Assembly: GCA_024693065.1 (NCBI GenBank) | Contig: JAILLP010000036.1 | Location: forward strand, 1 to 64,000 | Direction: 5' to 3' | Length of the DNA: 64,000 nt | Origin: Paludibacteraceae bacterium | GTDB taxonomy: Bacteria; Bacteroidota; Bacteroidia; Bacteroidales; Paludibacteraceae | In this document: positions 33,803-43,123 of the stretch, in pieces | Layout: the number at the start of each line of letters is the position of its first letter | Position numbering within the stretch: the first letter of the stretch is position 1 | Notes under the pieces: model-generated | Told to the model about the DNA's origin: nothing | Seen by the model: the letters and a program-made list of their open reading frames with translations, nothing else | Databases searched by the model: none | Made by a program: the position numbers and the translations under genes

Positions 33803-35686
33803 CTACTCTACCGTCACGGACTTCGCAAGGTTCCTTGGCTGGTCGACGTCCAAGCCTTTCGCCACAGCCACGTAATAGCTGATCATCTGCAAAGGTATCA
33901 CGCTAAGCAACGGTGCCAGACAAGCCAATGTGGATGGCACTTCCACCACATCGTCCACCATCTTGCTCACATGGTCGTCACCCTCCGTCACCACGGCGAT
34001 GATGTGGCCCTTGCGGGAAATCACCTCCTGCATGTTGCTGATGATCTTCGAGTATAATTGATGGTGCGTGGCGATGAAGACCACCGGCATCTCACTGTCC
34101 ACCAAGGCGATCGGTCCGTGCTTCATCTCCGCCGCAGGATATCCTTCCGCATGGATGTAGGAGATCTCCTTCAACTTCAGCGCGCCCTCCAATGCCACAG
34201 GATAATTGTATCCACGACCTAAGTAGAGGAAGTTGCGGGCGAAGGTGAATCGAGAGGCCATGCGCTCGATCTTATCGCTCTGCTTCAGGATCTTCTCCAT
34301 CTTGTCAGGGATGCGCACCAGCTCCTCCAGGGTCTCCTCGTACTCTTGCTGGGAAACGGTTCCCTTCGCCATGCCCAACGCCAAGGCGATCATCGTCAAG
34401 ACAGTCACCTGTCCCGTGAAGGCCTTCGTGCTGGCCACACCGATCTCCGGACCGACGTGGATGTAGACGCCCGTGTCGGTGTTGCGGGCGATGCTACTGC
34501 CTACCGCATTCACCACACCGAAGACCAAAGCGCCCTGCGAACGGGCCAACTCGATGGCCGCCAACGTGTCCGCCGTCTCACCACTCTGGCTGATGGCCAA
34601 GACCACGTCGTCGTGCTCGATGACCGGCTCGCTGTACCTGAACTCGCTGGCGTAGGCCACCTCGACAGGGATGCGGCAGAAATGCTCGATCAACTGCTTA
34701 CCGATCAAGCCCGCATGCCATGAGGTACCGCAGCTCACGATGATGATACGACGCGCGCGGAGCAACTCGCGACGGTGCTCCGTCACCGCACTCAGGACAA
34801 CCGACAAATGGCCATCCTCGCTATATGGGTTATTGATGACACGGCCACACATGCAATCACGCAGGACCGCAGGCTGGTCGAAAATCTCCTTCAGCATGAA
34901 ATGAGGGAAACCGCCCTTGTCCAACATGGACAAATCGAGGTCCACTTCCTTCACCTCCATATCGGCCTGCTCGCCAGTCAGCTTCCTCACGATCAACTCC
35001 TTGCCTCTCTCGCAGACCACCATCTCCTCGTCGTTCAGATATACCATCTGCTTGGTGTACAAAGCGATCGGACTCGCGTCGCTGGCGATGAAGAACTCGC
35101 TGTTGTCCGGCACGACACCCACCACCATCGGACTACTCTTGCGGGCAGCCACCAACTGTTCAGGGTGACGACGGTCGATGACGCATATCGCATAGGCACC
35201 GATCACCTTAGACAACGCCTTGCGCACGCTCGTGGCCAAGTCCTCGTTGCTCACATTCATCGTGTACTCGATCAGTTGCACGAGCACCTCCGTGTCCGTC
35301 TGGCTCTTGAAGACGAAGCCCTTCGCCTCCAACTGCGTGCGGAGCGCCACATAGTTCTCGATGATACCATTGTGCACCAACGTCAGGTTACCACTCTGGG
35401 ATACGTGTGGATGGGCGTTCACTTCGCTCGGCACACCATGCGTCGCCCAACGGGTGTGGGCGATACCTAATGTGCCGGAAACGTTCTGCTTATCCGCAAT
35501 CGCCTCCAAATCAGACACTTTACCTTTGGCCTTGTAGATAGCCAATCCTTTAGGCTTGCCCTTGGAATCTTCGTTGATCAATGCGCATCCAGCGCTATCG
35601 TATCCTCTATATTCCAGCCTATGCAAACCGTCCATCAAGATCGGATAGGCATCCCTCGTTCCTATATATCCTACAATTCCACACAT
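33803..35686 (-). CDS. glmS: Glutamine-fructose-6-phosphate aminotransferase (isomerizing)
   Basis: A 627-residue enzyme making glucosamine-6-phosphate from fructose-6-phosphate and glutamine, the first step to UDP-GlcNAc for peptidoglycan and lipopolysaccharide. The N-terminal nucleophile Cys2 is present (MCGIVGYIGTRDAYPIL) with 'HTRWATHG' of the class II glutaminase domain. Two SIS sugar-isomerase domains follow ('IIIVSCGTSWHAGL', 'LAISQSGETADTL', 'NFLYLGRGYNYPVALEGALKLKE'), and the C-terminus ends 'DVDQPRNLAKSVTVE' as expected. Length is slightly above the usual ~610. Single gene; no glmS ribozyme-like leader was seen in the 300 bases upstream. Confidence 0.97.
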   Translation of the reverse strand: MCGIVGYIGTRDAYPILMDGLHRLEYRGYDSAGCALINEDSKGKPKGLAIYKAKGKVSDLEAIADKQNVSGTLGIAHTRWATHGVPSEVNAHPHVSQSGNLTLVHNGIIENYVALRTQLEAKGFVFKSQTDTEVLVQLIEYTMNVSNEDLATSVRKALSKVIGAYAICVIDRRHPEQLVAARKSSPMVVGVVPDNSEFFIASDASPIALYTKQMVYLNDEEMVVCERGKELIVRKLTGEQADMEVKEVDLDLSMLDKGGFPHFMLKEIFDQPAVLRDCMCGRVINNPYSEDGHLSVVLSAVTEHRRELLRARRIIIVSCGTSWHAGLIGKQLIEHFCRIPVEVAYASEFRYSEPVIEHDDVVLAISQSGETADTLAAIELARSQGALVFGVVNAVGSSIARNTDTGVYIHVGPEIGVASTKAFTGQVTVLTMIALALGMAKGTVSQQEYEETLEELVRIPDKMEKILKQSDKIERMASRFTFARNFLYLGRGYNYPVALEGALKLKEISYIHAEGYPAAEMKHGPIALVDSEMPVVFIATHHQLYSKIISNMQEVISRKGHIIAVVTEGDDHVSKMVDDVVEVPSTLACLAPLLSVIPLQMISYYVAVAKGLDVDQPRNLAKSVTVE

Positions 35687-35986
35687 AATCGATGCTATTT
35701 AATTCTAATTATTAATTCAACAAACAGTGTCCACCATAAACTAAGAAAACCCACCAGCGGTCTCAATCTGAAGGCAGCCGATGGATTGACCCAAAAGACT
35801 CTCCAATCATCGTTTATCTGACAATAAACACCAAAATCTTCGCAAAATAAATCATTTTGAAAGCATTTTGCAATAAAAATCGGAAAAAAGTTAACACAGA
35901 AACAGATTTTTTTCACAGGGCGCCTCCTAACGAAAGGTTAAATATTTGATTAATATTTAGTTAGGTCAATTAATAAAAAAATCCAT
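35687..35986. other. Intergenic region upstream of glmS, no gene seen
   Basis: About 300 AT-rich bases. A near-consensus minus-strand -7 element (one mismatch) is at about 35838-35845. No gene, RNA or clear terminator is recognised. Confidence 0.4.
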
Positions 35987-36622
35987 TCACTCGGATCTTT
36001 TCGGGATGCGGCGGACCATTCTCAAGTCATCAATCTCGCCATCCATCTTCATCTTTTTTATTTCCAACGATTTATACCCCTTCTTGCGCATAGCCTTTTC
36101 AATCCATGGTTCAACGGGGCACTTGTCCTCCCAAAGCCCCAACCCGGCGTTACGGGCGGAGAGTTGCAGGGAATCCATCGTCGGATCATTGTCATAATGG
36201 GTATAGTGCCACGCATAGCCGGCACGCACCATCTCATGGCTCACCTCCCGTCCGTCCGGCAGATAGGTGAACACCAGGAGACGATCGTACGAATCAATGT
36301 CCAAGATATCGACGGTGACCCGCTTCTTCCATATCAGGGAGTCTAAGTAGTGCCTACTCTTCCGGCTGAAATCCTGGCCGGACTCCGGCGCATCGATAGC
36401 ATACATGCGAACTCGCCTCGGCTGTTGCTCGCCCTCCAGAAGAATCTCGTAGGTGTCTCCGTCACATACCTTGACCACCTTGCCCGCGCGGCGACCCTTC
36501 AGTTCCGTCGACACGGTCAAACTGTCTTGCCCCTCTCCCTGCGGTTGCCCGGACTCCTTCGTGCCCGGCGTACAAGCGAAGATGGACAGAGCCATGGTGA
36601 GGCATGCGATATATTTATTCAT
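35987..36622 (-). CDS. Staphylococcal nuclease-like lipoprotein
   Basis: A 211-residue lipoprotein from the ATG at 36622: signal MNKYIACLTMALSIFACT with lipobox Cys. Residues ~45-160 are an SNase (TNase) domain: 'GKVVKVCDGDTYEILL', 'RRVRMYAIDAPESGQDFSRKS', 'VTVDILDIDSYDRLLVFTYLPDGREVSHEMVRAGYAWHY', 'AGLGLWED'. The active-site Arg (in VRM), Asp, Glu (in DAPE) and second Arg (SYDR) are kept, so it should degrade DNA or RNA with calcium at the cell envelope, perhaps for nutrients or defence. The C-terminal Lys-rich extension ('KKGYKSLEIKKMKMDG') is unusual. Single gene. Confidence 0.9.
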   Translation of the reverse strand: MNKYIACLTMALSIFACTPGTKESGQPQGEGQDSLTVSTELKGRRAGKVVKVCDGDTYEILLEGEQQPRRVRMYAIDAPESGQDFSRKSRHYLDSLIWKKRVTVDILDIDSYDRLLVFTYLPDGREVSHEMVRAGYAWHYTHYDNDPTMDSLQLSARNAGLGLWEDKCPVEPWIEKAMRKKGYKSLEIKKMKMDGEIDDLRMVRRIPKRSE

Positions 36623-36663
36623 AATAGACATTAGATCCGTTTTTCGCAAAAGTACTATCTATA

Positions 36664-37020
36664 TTAGTTGAATTTTACTATAAACGCAGGAACAGTCTTT
36701 ATAATACCATTATTTGTAATATATCTATATACACCATCTTGAAACGGTTTTTTTACTTTTATAATCATACCATCATAAAACTTATCACCGATTAGATACA
36801 CAACATTTCCATAATATAATTTATACCATGGATCAGATACTTCATAAGCAAGAGCACCATTTTCTAAAGTCTGAAACACCTTAAAAGACGTTTTTCTTTT
36901 CCCTTCATATTTAACTGGTTTTTCAAAAAAAGAAACTTGAGCTTGTACAACAAAAAACGGAATCAATGTAAATGTCAAAGCAAGTATTACTTTGCTTATT
37001 TGAGATATAAAAATTTTCAT
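36664..37020 (-). CDS. Small secreted protein of unknown function
   Basis: A 118-residue protein with signal peptide (MKIFISQISKVILALTFTLI, cleaved after FFVVQAQ). The mature part is a short beta-rich domain ('YEGKRKTSFKVFQTLENGALAYEVSDP', 'VVYLIGDKFYDGMIIKVKKPFQDGVYRYITNNGIIKTVPAFIVKF'). It is AT-rich against its neighbours and starts 114 bases after the mtaB stop. It ends 42 bases before the nuclease lipoprotein start, so the two may be co-transcribed. No family recognised. Confidence 0.65.
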   Translation of the reverse strand: MKIFISQISKVILALTFTLIPFFVVQAQVSFFEKPVKYEGKRKTSFKVFQTLENGALAYEVSDPWYKLYYGNVVYLIGDKFYDGMIIKVKKPFQDGVYRYITNNGIIKTVPAFIVKFN

Positions 37021-37105
37021 TAGAATATGAATTTGAGATTATACCATTACCTTCTTATAAATTTGTAAATATAATTCACTTTGCATAAAATTCCAAAGAC
37101 CTTAG

Positions 37106-37147
37106 TCAACTCTTAACTCTTAATTCTTAACTCTTAATTCTTAATTG
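37106..37147. repeat. Degenerate short tandem repeat (TTAACTCTTAATTC type)
   Basis: The word AACTCTTAATTCTT recurs head to tail in the gap before the mtaB stop. The same words occur at 50706-50750, upstream of the Fic gene. The copies differ slightly and have no coding role. Confidence 0.6.
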
Positions 37148-38447
37148 ACATCGCAGTTCCGTCCTCATTCAGCTCCCCCAACACCACTTCCGTCACGCAA
37201 TTCACCAAAGCCTTATCGTAAGGGCGCTCCACCACCAGATAGTTCTCCGAGAACCCATGCATCAAGCCAGCCGTGCGTTTCTCCTCCCACAAGACATGGG
37301 CGGTCTTGCCCACCTGCGAGCGGTAGAAGGCGAGACGTTTCTCCTCAGAGAGTGCATGGAGCAGTTCACTGCGGCGCTTCTTCTCTTCGGGGCGTACCCT
37401 ACCCTCGATCTTCAGCGCCTGCGTGTTCGGGCGTTCCGAGTAGGAGAAGACGTGCAGTTGGGTGACATCCAACGATTGCAGGAACTCGTATGAGGCGTTG
37501 AAGTACTCCTCCGTCTCACCATTCGTGCCGACGATCACGTCCACCCCGATGAATGCGTCCGGCATCAAGGCCTTCACCTTCCGGATCTTATCCGCGAAGA
37601 GGCTACGCTCGTAGTGGCGCTTCATGAGGTGCAGCACCTCGTCGCACCCAGACTGCAAAGGAATGTGGAAATGAGGCAGGAAACGTTTGGAGCGGGCCGT
37701 GAACTCGATGATCTCGTCCGTCAGGAGGTCCGGCTCGATGGAGGAGATGCGGTAACGCTCGATGCCCTCCACACCGTCCAAGGCACGGATCAGGTCGAGG
37801 AAGGTCTCGCCCGTCGTCTTGCCGAAGTCACCGATGTTTACGCCCGAGATCACAATCTCCTTGGCCCCTTCGCTCGCTGCCGCCTCCGCTTGTGCGATCG
37901 TCTCCGCAATGCTTCCGTTACGGCTCTTGCCACGGGCGATAGGCACCGTGCAATAGGAGCAGAAATTATCGCAGCCGTCCTGCACCTTCAGCCAATAGCG
38001 GGTGCGGTCTCCCCTCGTGCAGGAGGGAGAGAAGGTGGTGATTTCGCTCCGTTTCGTATGGCAGACCTGAGCTTCCTCCTTCTTTTCCAGATTATCGAGA
38101 TGACGGATAATATCAAACTTATCCTGTGCGCCAAGCACGAGGTCCACCCCTTCGATCTTGGCGACCGCCTCAGGCTGCAACTGCGCGTAACAGCCCGTCA
38201 CGATGATGTAGGCCCCCGGATGCTTCGTGATCATCTGCTTGATCGCCTGACGATCCTTGCGGTCCGCCACCTCAGTGACGGAACAGGTGTTGATGACGCA
38301 CACATCCGCCACCTCGTCCCTGCCTGCCTTGCGGAAACCATGCTCAAGCAACATCTTGCCGATCGTGGTCGTCTCCGCAAAATTCAATTTGCAGCCAAGC
38401 GTGTGGAAAGCCACCTTTTTATCCTTGAATATTGATTCGTCTATCAT
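37134..38447 (-). CDS. mtaB: tRNA (N6-threonylcarbamoyladenosine37-C2) methylthiotransferase
   Basis: A 437-residue protein from the ATG at 38447 (MIDESIFKDKKVAFHTLGCK). N-terminal UPF0004 domain with Cys in 'FHTLGCKLNFAE', 'VINTCSVTEVAD' and 'YIIVTGCYAQLQP' (first 4Fe-4S cluster); radical-SAM motif 'VQDGCDNFCSYCTVPIARGKSRN' (C-x3-C-x2-C); a C-terminal TRAM-like domain. This is the MtaB branch, converting t6A37 to ms2t6A37 in ANN-decoding tRNAs. A candidate small RNA lies just upstream. The short repeat at the 3' end overlaps its stop region. Confidence 0.93.
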   Translation of the reverse strand: MIDESIFKDKKVAFHTLGCKLNFAETTTIGKMLLEHGFRKAGRDEVADVCVINTCSVTEVADRKDRQAIKQMITKHPGAYIIVTGCYAQLQPEAVAKIEGVDLVLGAQDKFDIIRHLDNLEKKEEAQVCHTKRSEITTFSPSCTRGDRTRYWLKVQDGCDNFCSYCTVPIARGKSRNGSIAETIAQAEAAASEGAKEIVISGVNIGDFGKTTGETFLDLIRALDGVEGIERYRISSIEPDLLTDEIIEFTARSKRFLPHFHIPLQSGCDEVLHLMKRHYERSLFADKIRKVKALMPDAFIGVDVIVGTNGETEEYFNASYEFLQSLDVTQLHVFSYSERPNTQALKIEGRVRPEEKKRRSELLHALSEEKRLAFYRSQVGKTAHVLWEEKRTAGLMHGFSENYLVVERPYDKALVNCVTEVVLGELNEDGTAMSIKN

Positions 38448-38480
38448 GCTAATCAACTAAAAATAAGTTTGAGACCCCAT

Positions 38481-38549
38481 AAAAACAAAGAAGGATGTCA
38501 TCCCGACATCCCATCTCTTAAAACCTTAAATCTAATACCATGAAAAACA
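38481..38549 (-). ncRNA. Candidate small RNA with its own promoter and terminator
   Basis: A minus-strand transcript of about 70 bases is predicted from promoter 38555-38585 to the hairpin GGATGTC / GACATCC (38493-38511) with a T-rich tail at 38481-38492. The 5' part contains 'TTTTTCATGGTATTAGATTT' and then 'AAGGTTTTAA'. I have seen similar 'CATGGTATTAGATTTAAGG' leaders in Bacteroidales intergenic regions, but have no verified family. Alternatively it is the mtaB leader with an attenuator, since mtaB starts 34 bases after it. Confidence 0.5.
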
Positions 38550-38554
38550 CAGTG

Positions 38555-38585
38555 CAAATGTACTGTCATTTTTTATGTTGTGCAA
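38555..38585 (-). promoter_or_regulatory. Promoter of the candidate small RNA
   Basis: Minus-strand -7 TACATTTG at 38555-38562 and -33 TTG at 38583-38585, separated by 20 bases, both perfect. It may also serve mtaB by read-through. Confidence 0.65.
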
Positions 38586-38664
38586 CATAATTATAAAATA
38601 TTTTTCAACTTTAACTTTCTTTAAAAGAAAGAGGCCATCTTGAAAAAGATTTTAACACAATATG

Positions 38665-39909
38665 TCAATTCTTAAGGTTTCTAATCCTCTGAATAAGAGT
38701 AGGATGCGAATAATGGAAGAAGACATACGCCTTATGTGGATTAAGGTTGCTGAGCGTGCTGACGGAGAGCTTCTTCAACGCTTCGCCCAATTCCTCGCCC
38801 AGACCGTTCTCCTTGGCGAAACTGTCCGCCTGGAATTCATTCCTCCTGGATATAACGTTCAGTCCCACGCCCAACAAAGTGGAGATGGGTGTATAAAGAA
38901 TGCCGAACACGATCACGCCGAGATGGAAGGATGGGTATTGGCTACCCAACGCCTCCGCCAGATGCACATTGCCCGTCTCCGGAGTGCCCAAAGCCAAGGA
39001 GAGGAGGAAGAGCATGAAACCGGTGTTGAGGATCGATATCAGCAACATCAGCAAGGTATGTTTATGCTTGTAATGGCCTATTTCGTGCGACAAGACCGCC
39101 ACGATCTCCTCGGTGGTGAGCGTGTTCATCAACGTGTCGTAGAGCACGATGCGCTTCTTCGAGCCCAAGCCCGTGAAGTAGGCGTTTGCCTTGGTCGTAC
39201 GCTTCGAACCGTCGATCACATAGAGGTCATCCAGCCCGAAATCCACCTTTTTGCAGAACTCCTGGATGGCTGTACGCAACTCGCCCTCCTCCAGAGGTGT
39301 CTGCTTGTTGAAGAGCGGCACGATCAGGTTGGAGTAGAACATCAGCATGAAGATGGAGATGCCGGACATCACCGCCCAAGCGATCAGCCAAAAGTAGGTG
39401 CCCGTCTCGTTGTAGATGAGCATGAGCAACGCCAAAACACCGCCACCGAGCAACACGGTGAGCAACCAGCCCTTCACCGTATCCGCGGCGAAAAGGGCGG
39501 GCGTCATCTTATTGAAACCGAAACGCTCCTCGATCTTGAAGGTATGGTAGATACCAAAAGGAATGTTCAGCACTTCGTTGGCGAAATAGAGGATGCCGAA
39601 GAAGATCAGCGCAATCACGATGGAGTTCTCCGAAAAGCCCCGCGCGATGTTGTCCACGAAGGCGAAACCGAAGAGGAAGAACATCAGCATCATGACGACG
39701 AAGGAGAAGAGTCCGGAGACCATGCCGAACTTCTTATTGGCCAGGAAATATTGTTGTTGCTTCTTGTACGCCTCCGCGTCGTAAAGGTCTTTCACCTCGT
39801 CAGGAAGCGCCTCGCTCACCTGGCTATTGTTCAGGTAATCCAAGTACCACTCCAAGGCGAAGTCGAGCACCAGGATAGCGATGATAATCCAAAATAATGT
39901 CGTGTACAT
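38665..39909 (-). CDS. M48 family membrane metallopeptidase (Ste24/HtpX-like)
   Basis: A 414-residue membrane protein. The zinc site is 'EEIVAVLSHEIGHYKHKHT' (His-Glu-x-x-His, ~275-280) with a downstream Glu in 'NEFQADSFAKE', typical of M48. It has about seven membrane segments and is long like eukaryotic CAAX protease Ste24 ('VIDGSKRTTKANAYFTGLG' is diagnostic). The likely role is cutting or quality control of membrane proteins at the inner membrane. It starts 20 bases after the rRNA methyltransferase stop, so the two are probably co-transcribed. Confidence 0.92.
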   Translation of the reverse strand: MYTTLFWIIIAILVLDFALEWYLDYLNNSQVSEALPDEVKDLYDAEAYKKQQQYFLANKKFGMVSGLFSFVVMMLMFFLFGFAFVDNIARGFSENSIVIALIFFGILYFANEVLNIPFGIYHTFKIEERFGFNKMTPALFAADTVKGWLLTVLLGGGVLALLMLIYNETGTYFWLIAWAVMSGISIFMLMFYSNLIVPLFNKQTPLEEGELRTAIQEFCKKVDFGLDDLYVIDGSKRTTKANAYFTGLGSKKRIVLYDTLMNTLTTEEIVAVLSHEIGHYKHKHTLLMLLISILNTGFMLFLLSLALGTPETGNVHLAEALGSQYPSFHLGVIVFGILYTPISTLLGVGLNVISRRNEFQADSFAKENGLGEELGEALKKLSVSTLSNLNPHKAYVFFHYSHPTLIQRIRNLKN

Positions 39910-39928
39910 GGTATTAGGGAAGAAAAAT

Positions 39929-41119
39929 TTATTCTACATACAGCACCAGTCCCTTGAGGTATTCCCCTTCAGGATGGTAAATATTTATCGGGTGGTCCGC
40001 AGGCTGCGTCAGCTGGTGCAGGATACGGACGTTGCGCCCGCTAATGGCCGCCGCACTGAAGACGGCGAGGCGGAACTGCTCCTTGTTCACCGCCTGCGAG
40101 CAGGAGAAGGTGAAGAGCACCCCACCCTTTTTGATCTTTTCGAACGCCTTCGCATTGAGCTTCTTATAGCCCTGGAGCGCATTGCGCAACACCTCCCTGT
40201 GCTTGGCGAAGGCAGGCGGATCCAAGACGATCAGGTCATACTTGTCCTTCTCCATGTCATCCAGGAACTTGAAGGCGTCTGTGGCGAAAGCCTCGTGACG
40301 GGGATCCCCCGGAAAATTCAGTTCGACGTTCTTGTTCGTCAGGTCGATTGCCTTGGCGGAACTGTCCACGGAGTGCACCAGACGGGCGCCCCCACGCATC
40401 GCGTAGAACGAGAAGCCGCCCGTATAGCAGAACATGTTCAGCACGTTGCGGTCCTTCGCATATTTCTCCAACAGAGAGCGGTTCTCACGCTGGTCCACGA
40501 AGAAACCCGTCTTCTGTCCGCGCAGCCAGTCCACATGGAACTTGAGGCCATACTCCATGGCGAGGCATTGGTCGTCGCACTCACCGATGAGGTAACCATT
40601 CTCGGAATCGACGTTCGCCTTGAACGGCAGGGTGGTCTCAGACTTGTAATAGACGTTCTCCACACGACCCTCCATCACCTTGACGATGGCCTGTGCCAGC
40701 TCCATCCGCACCGTATGCATACCGACGGAATGCGCCTGAAGCACAGCGGTCGGACCATAGACGTCCACCACGAGACCCGGCAGACAATCACCCTCACCAT
40801 GCACCAAACGATAGGTGTTGTTGAAAGTGTTGTCCACCAATCCCAAGCGTTTCCTGAGCAGGAAAGCCTCGGAGATACGTTTCTCCCAGAATGCCTGGTC
40901 AGGGTGTTCCCCCTCGAAGGAGAGGACACGCACAGCGATGGAGCCCACCTGGTAGTGACCCGTGGCGAGATACTCGTTGCCGGAGCTATAGACATCCACT
41001 ACATCCCCCTCTTTCGGGTTGCCCACGACGCGTTGGATGGCGCCCGAGAAGACCCAAGGGTGGAAACGGAGAAGGGAATCCTCCTTCTTTGGCTTAAGAA
41101 ATATTTTTGCGAAATCCAT
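39929..41119 (-). CDS. rlmI: Class I rRNA large-subunit methyltransferase (RlmI/RlmK type)
   Basis: A 396-residue protein. N-terminal PUA domain ('IFLKPKKEDSLLRFHPWVFSGAI'), central linker with 'DCLPGLVVDVYG', and C-terminal methyltransferase with SAM site 'VLNMFCYTGGFSFYAMRGGA', 'VDSS' and catalytic-type 'YDLIVLDPPAFAKH' then 'TFSCSQAV' (a Cys as in m5C enzymes). RlmI makes m5C1962 in 23S rRNA. The gene lies 132 bases downstream of pth and 20 bases upstream of the M48 protease gene. Confidence 0.88.
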   Translation of the reverse strand: MDFAKIFLKPKKEDSLLRFHPWVFSGAIQRVVGNPKEGDVVDVYSSGNEYLATGHYQVGSIAVRVLSFEGEHPDQAFWEKRISEAFLLRKRLGLVDNTFNNTYRLVHGEGDCLPGLVVDVYGPTAVLQAHSVGMHTVRMELAQAIVKVMEGRVENVYYKSETTLPFKANVDSENGYLIGECDDQCLAMEYGLKFHVDWLRGQKTGFFVDQRENRSLLEKYAKDRNVLNMFCYTGGFSFYAMRGGARLVHSVDSSAKAIDLTNKNVELNFPGDPRHEAFATDAFKFLDDMEKDKYDLIVLDPPAFAKHREVLRNALQGYKKLNAKAFEKIKKGGVLFTFSCSQAVNKEQFRLAVFSAAAISGRNVRILHQLTQPADHPINIYHPEGEYLKGLVLYVE

Positions 41120-41251
41120 CTATCAAGAATTATTGGCGGCATCAAAACCCGCCCTGTTTTACTGTTTTGTCACACGGCGGATGTTCAGGACCCACCTTTA
41201 TGCAAAGGTAAGAAAAAAAGCGAAACGAGAAGTCATCCGCGAGGGAGTTCC

Positions 41252-41818
41252 TCACTTGTTATTGAACTGATTCATGGTATTTTGCAAGCCAGCGAGGCAA
41301 AAGCTCTTGATGATCTCGCCCGCGATGGCGATGCGTTCCTCCAGACGAGGCTTCTGTTCATCCGTCCATTCGCCCAGCACATATTCGATCTGCATGCCCT
41401 TCGGAAAATCGTTTCCGATGCCGAAGCGTAGCCTTGAATAGGCGTTCGTGCCGATCATGGCTTCTATGCTTTTCAGTCCGTTATGGCCGCCCGCGCTACC
41501 ATTCCCCTTCAAGCGCAGGGCGCCGAAAGGAAGGGAGAGGTCATCCACGATGATGAGCAGATGGTCCACGTCGATCTTCTCCTTGTCCAGCCAATAGCGG
41601 ACAGCCCTACCGCTCTCGTTCATGTAGGTGTTAGGCTTGAGGAGGAAGAGTTCGGCGTTCTTGACGCGGCATGAGGCGGTCGCACCGTAGCGGTTGCCCG
41701 GGTCAAAAACAATATTGGACGCTTTAGCGAAAGCGTCCAATACCTTAAATCCTATGTTATGGCGGGTTTCGGCGTATTCCTCGCCGATGTTACCCAGACC
41801 AACAACCAGATACTTCAT
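41252..41818 (-). CDS. pth: Peptidyl-tRNA hydrolase
   Basis: A 188-residue enzyme that frees tRNA from stalled peptidyl-tRNA. It has '[25 protein letters not shown]' with catalytic His (in RHN), '[15 protein letters not shown]', '[37 protein letters not shown]', all expected for bacterial Pth. Length is normal. It lies 8 bases downstream of rplY, a conserved pairing in many bacteria. Confidence 0.97.
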   Translation of the reverse strand: MKYLVVGLGNIGEEYAETRHNIGFKVLDAFAKASNIVFDPGNRYGATASCRVKNAELFLLKPNTYMNESGRAVRYWLDKEKIDVDHLLIIVDDLSLPFGALRLKGNGSAGGHNGLKSIEAMIGTNAYSRLRFGIGNDFPKGMQIEYVLGEWTDEQKPRLEERIAIAGEIIKSFCLAGLQNTMNQFNNK

Positions 41819-41826
41819 AAGATCGA

Positions 41827-42387
41827 TTAACCGTTATTCCTAGAAGAACGTGTAGCCTTAACAGCAACGACAACGTTCACCTTACCGCTAAGGATTTCCA
41901 AGTTATCGAATGAAAGGTCACGTACCTGGATAGTCTTACCAAGGCCCAAGTTCTCAACGTTAACAGTCAAGAATTCAGGGATATTGTTGTAGAGGCCAGA
42001 CACCTTCAAAGTACGCATCTCTTGGCTCAACTTACCACCGAGGCGAACACCTTCAGCCAAACCTTGAACCTTAACAGGAACGTTCATCACGATTGGCTTG
42101 TCATCAACAACCTGCAAGAAGTCGATGTGCAAAATCTTGTCGCTTACTGGGTGGAATTGGATCTCCTTCAAGATAGCCTTGCAAGCCTTTCCATCGAGGT
42201 CCAAGTCTATGATAAAGATATCAGGAGAGTAGATCAACTTACGAACATCCTCTACCTTCACTTGGAAATTCTTGTTCTCGCCAGCGCCGTAGATAACGCA
42301 TGGGATCATACCTGTAGCACGAAGTGCCTTTACCTCTTTCTTACCAACTGCAGTTCTGTTGGTACCTTTCAACTCAAAAGTTTTCAT
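41827..42387 (-). CDS. rplY: 50S ribosomal protein L25 (CTC form)
   Basis: A 186-residue long-form L25 (general stress protein CTC). N-terminal 5S rRNA-binding domain ('[31 protein letters not shown]'), C-terminal beta domain ('[55 protein letters not shown]'). It binds 5S rRNA in the central protuberance. First gene of the rplY-pth pair; a perfect -7 element (TAATTTTG, 42399-42406) lies just 12 bases upstream. Confidence 0.96.
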   Translation of the reverse strand: MKTFELKGTNRTAVGKKEVKALRATGMIPCVIYGAGENKNFQVKVEDVRKLIYSPDIFIIDLDLDGKACKAILKEIQFHPVSDKILHIDFLQVVDDKPIVMNVPVKVQGLAEGVRLGGKLSQEMRTLKVSGLYNNIPEFLTVNVENLGLGKTIQVRDLSFDNLEILSGKVNVVVAVKATRSSRNNG

Positions 42388-42583
42388 TTTGTGTTACTCA
42401 AAATTAAGTTATACATTCATTCGTAATGGCTTAATTCCCCATCACACTCCTCGGATTGCACGAATCCTAAAAAGCACCGCGAATTTACAACATTTTTTTC
42501 TACGGGCAAAGGGGGAAACGCATTTTTTACGTCTCGAGAGACAAAAGTGGTAAATAGGCCAATCATGACGAGGCGAAGCCCTT

Positions 42584-42850
42584 TTATTTAAACAACTCGG
42601 AATGGCTACCGATACGTTCCACATATATGGCGTCAGTATCTATCCAAATTAGAAGAAAATCATTTCCCACATGGCATTCCATGCAATCCTTGTATTTCCC
42701 TGTCAGCATATGAACCCGATAACGTGCGTCCAAGATTCCCCCAGAGGCCAAGGTGCTAAGTACCACGAATAAATCGTGCATTTTCGCAAGATCATTACGA
42801 TACTTCTTAAGATCCTTCTTGGCCTTTGTGGAATAACGAACTTCTTTCAT
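42584..42850 (-). CDS. YafQ-family RNase toxin
   Basis: An 88-residue RelE-superfamily toxin of the YafQ branch: 'YSTKAKKDLKKYRNDLAKMHDL', 'LDARYRVHMLTGKYKDCMECHVGNDFLLIWIDTDAIYVERIGSHSELF'. The His in 'ECHVGNDFLLIW' and the C-terminal 'IGSHSELF' are the catalytic and structural signatures. YafQ cleaves mRNA on the ribosome. Its start overlaps the stop of the antitoxin gene (ATGA), the usual order. Confidence 0.93.
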   Translation of the reverse strand: MKEVRYSTKAKKDLKKYRNDLAKMHDLFVVLSTLASGGILDARYRVHMLTGKYKDCMECHVGNDFLLIWIDTDAIYVERIGSHSELFK

Positions 42851-43104
42851 TCCGCCTCGTCGATGCTATTGAGGAAATTTTCGAAACTACTCACATTGAG
42901 CGTCCCTGCATGTTTACCGCTTTTGGATTCTTCTATGGCCTGTACAGTCTCATCGTTGGGCGTGTTATACAACGCTTCAATCAAAAGGCTTTCCACATAG
43001 TTGTTCAAACTGCGGTTGCATCGCTGTGCTTGTATTTTCAAATCAGCAAGGAGTTTTTCGCTTAGACGAAAAGCGGTCTGCTTTCTGACAATTACGGTTC
43101 CCAT
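42847..43104 (-). CDS. Ribbon-helix-helix antitoxin of the YafQ-like toxin
   Basis: An 85-residue protein from the ATG at 43104 (MGTVIVRKQTAFRLSEKLL). The N-terminal part ('QTAFRLSEKLLADLKIQAQRCNRSLNNYVESLLIEALY') is a ribbon-helix-helix fold; the C-terminal ~40 residues, rich in acidic and polar residues, should wrap the toxin. It neutralises the toxin and represses the operon. Two direct repeats TGTTATACA (43124-43132 and 43146-43154), 22 bases apart, upstream are likely operator half-sites. It precedes the toxin gene with a four-base overlap. Confidence 0.88.
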   Translation of the reverse strand: MGTVIVRKQTAFRLSEKLLADLKIQAQRCNRSLNNYVESLLIEALYNTPNDETVQAIEESKSGKHAGTLNVSSFENFLNSIDEAE

Positions 43105-43123
43105 ATCATGCAAATATTATATT

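Noticed and set aside
34775..35470. Long open frame antisense to glmS (also similar antisense frames over the M48 protease and rlmI genes)
   Set aside because: They mirror conserved genes in GC-rich stretches, have low-complexity Arg/His-rich translations and no start context. They are shadows.
33579..35986. glmS ribozyme
   Set aside because: No glmS-ribozyme-like core was seen upstream of glmS, and it is not expected in this phylum.
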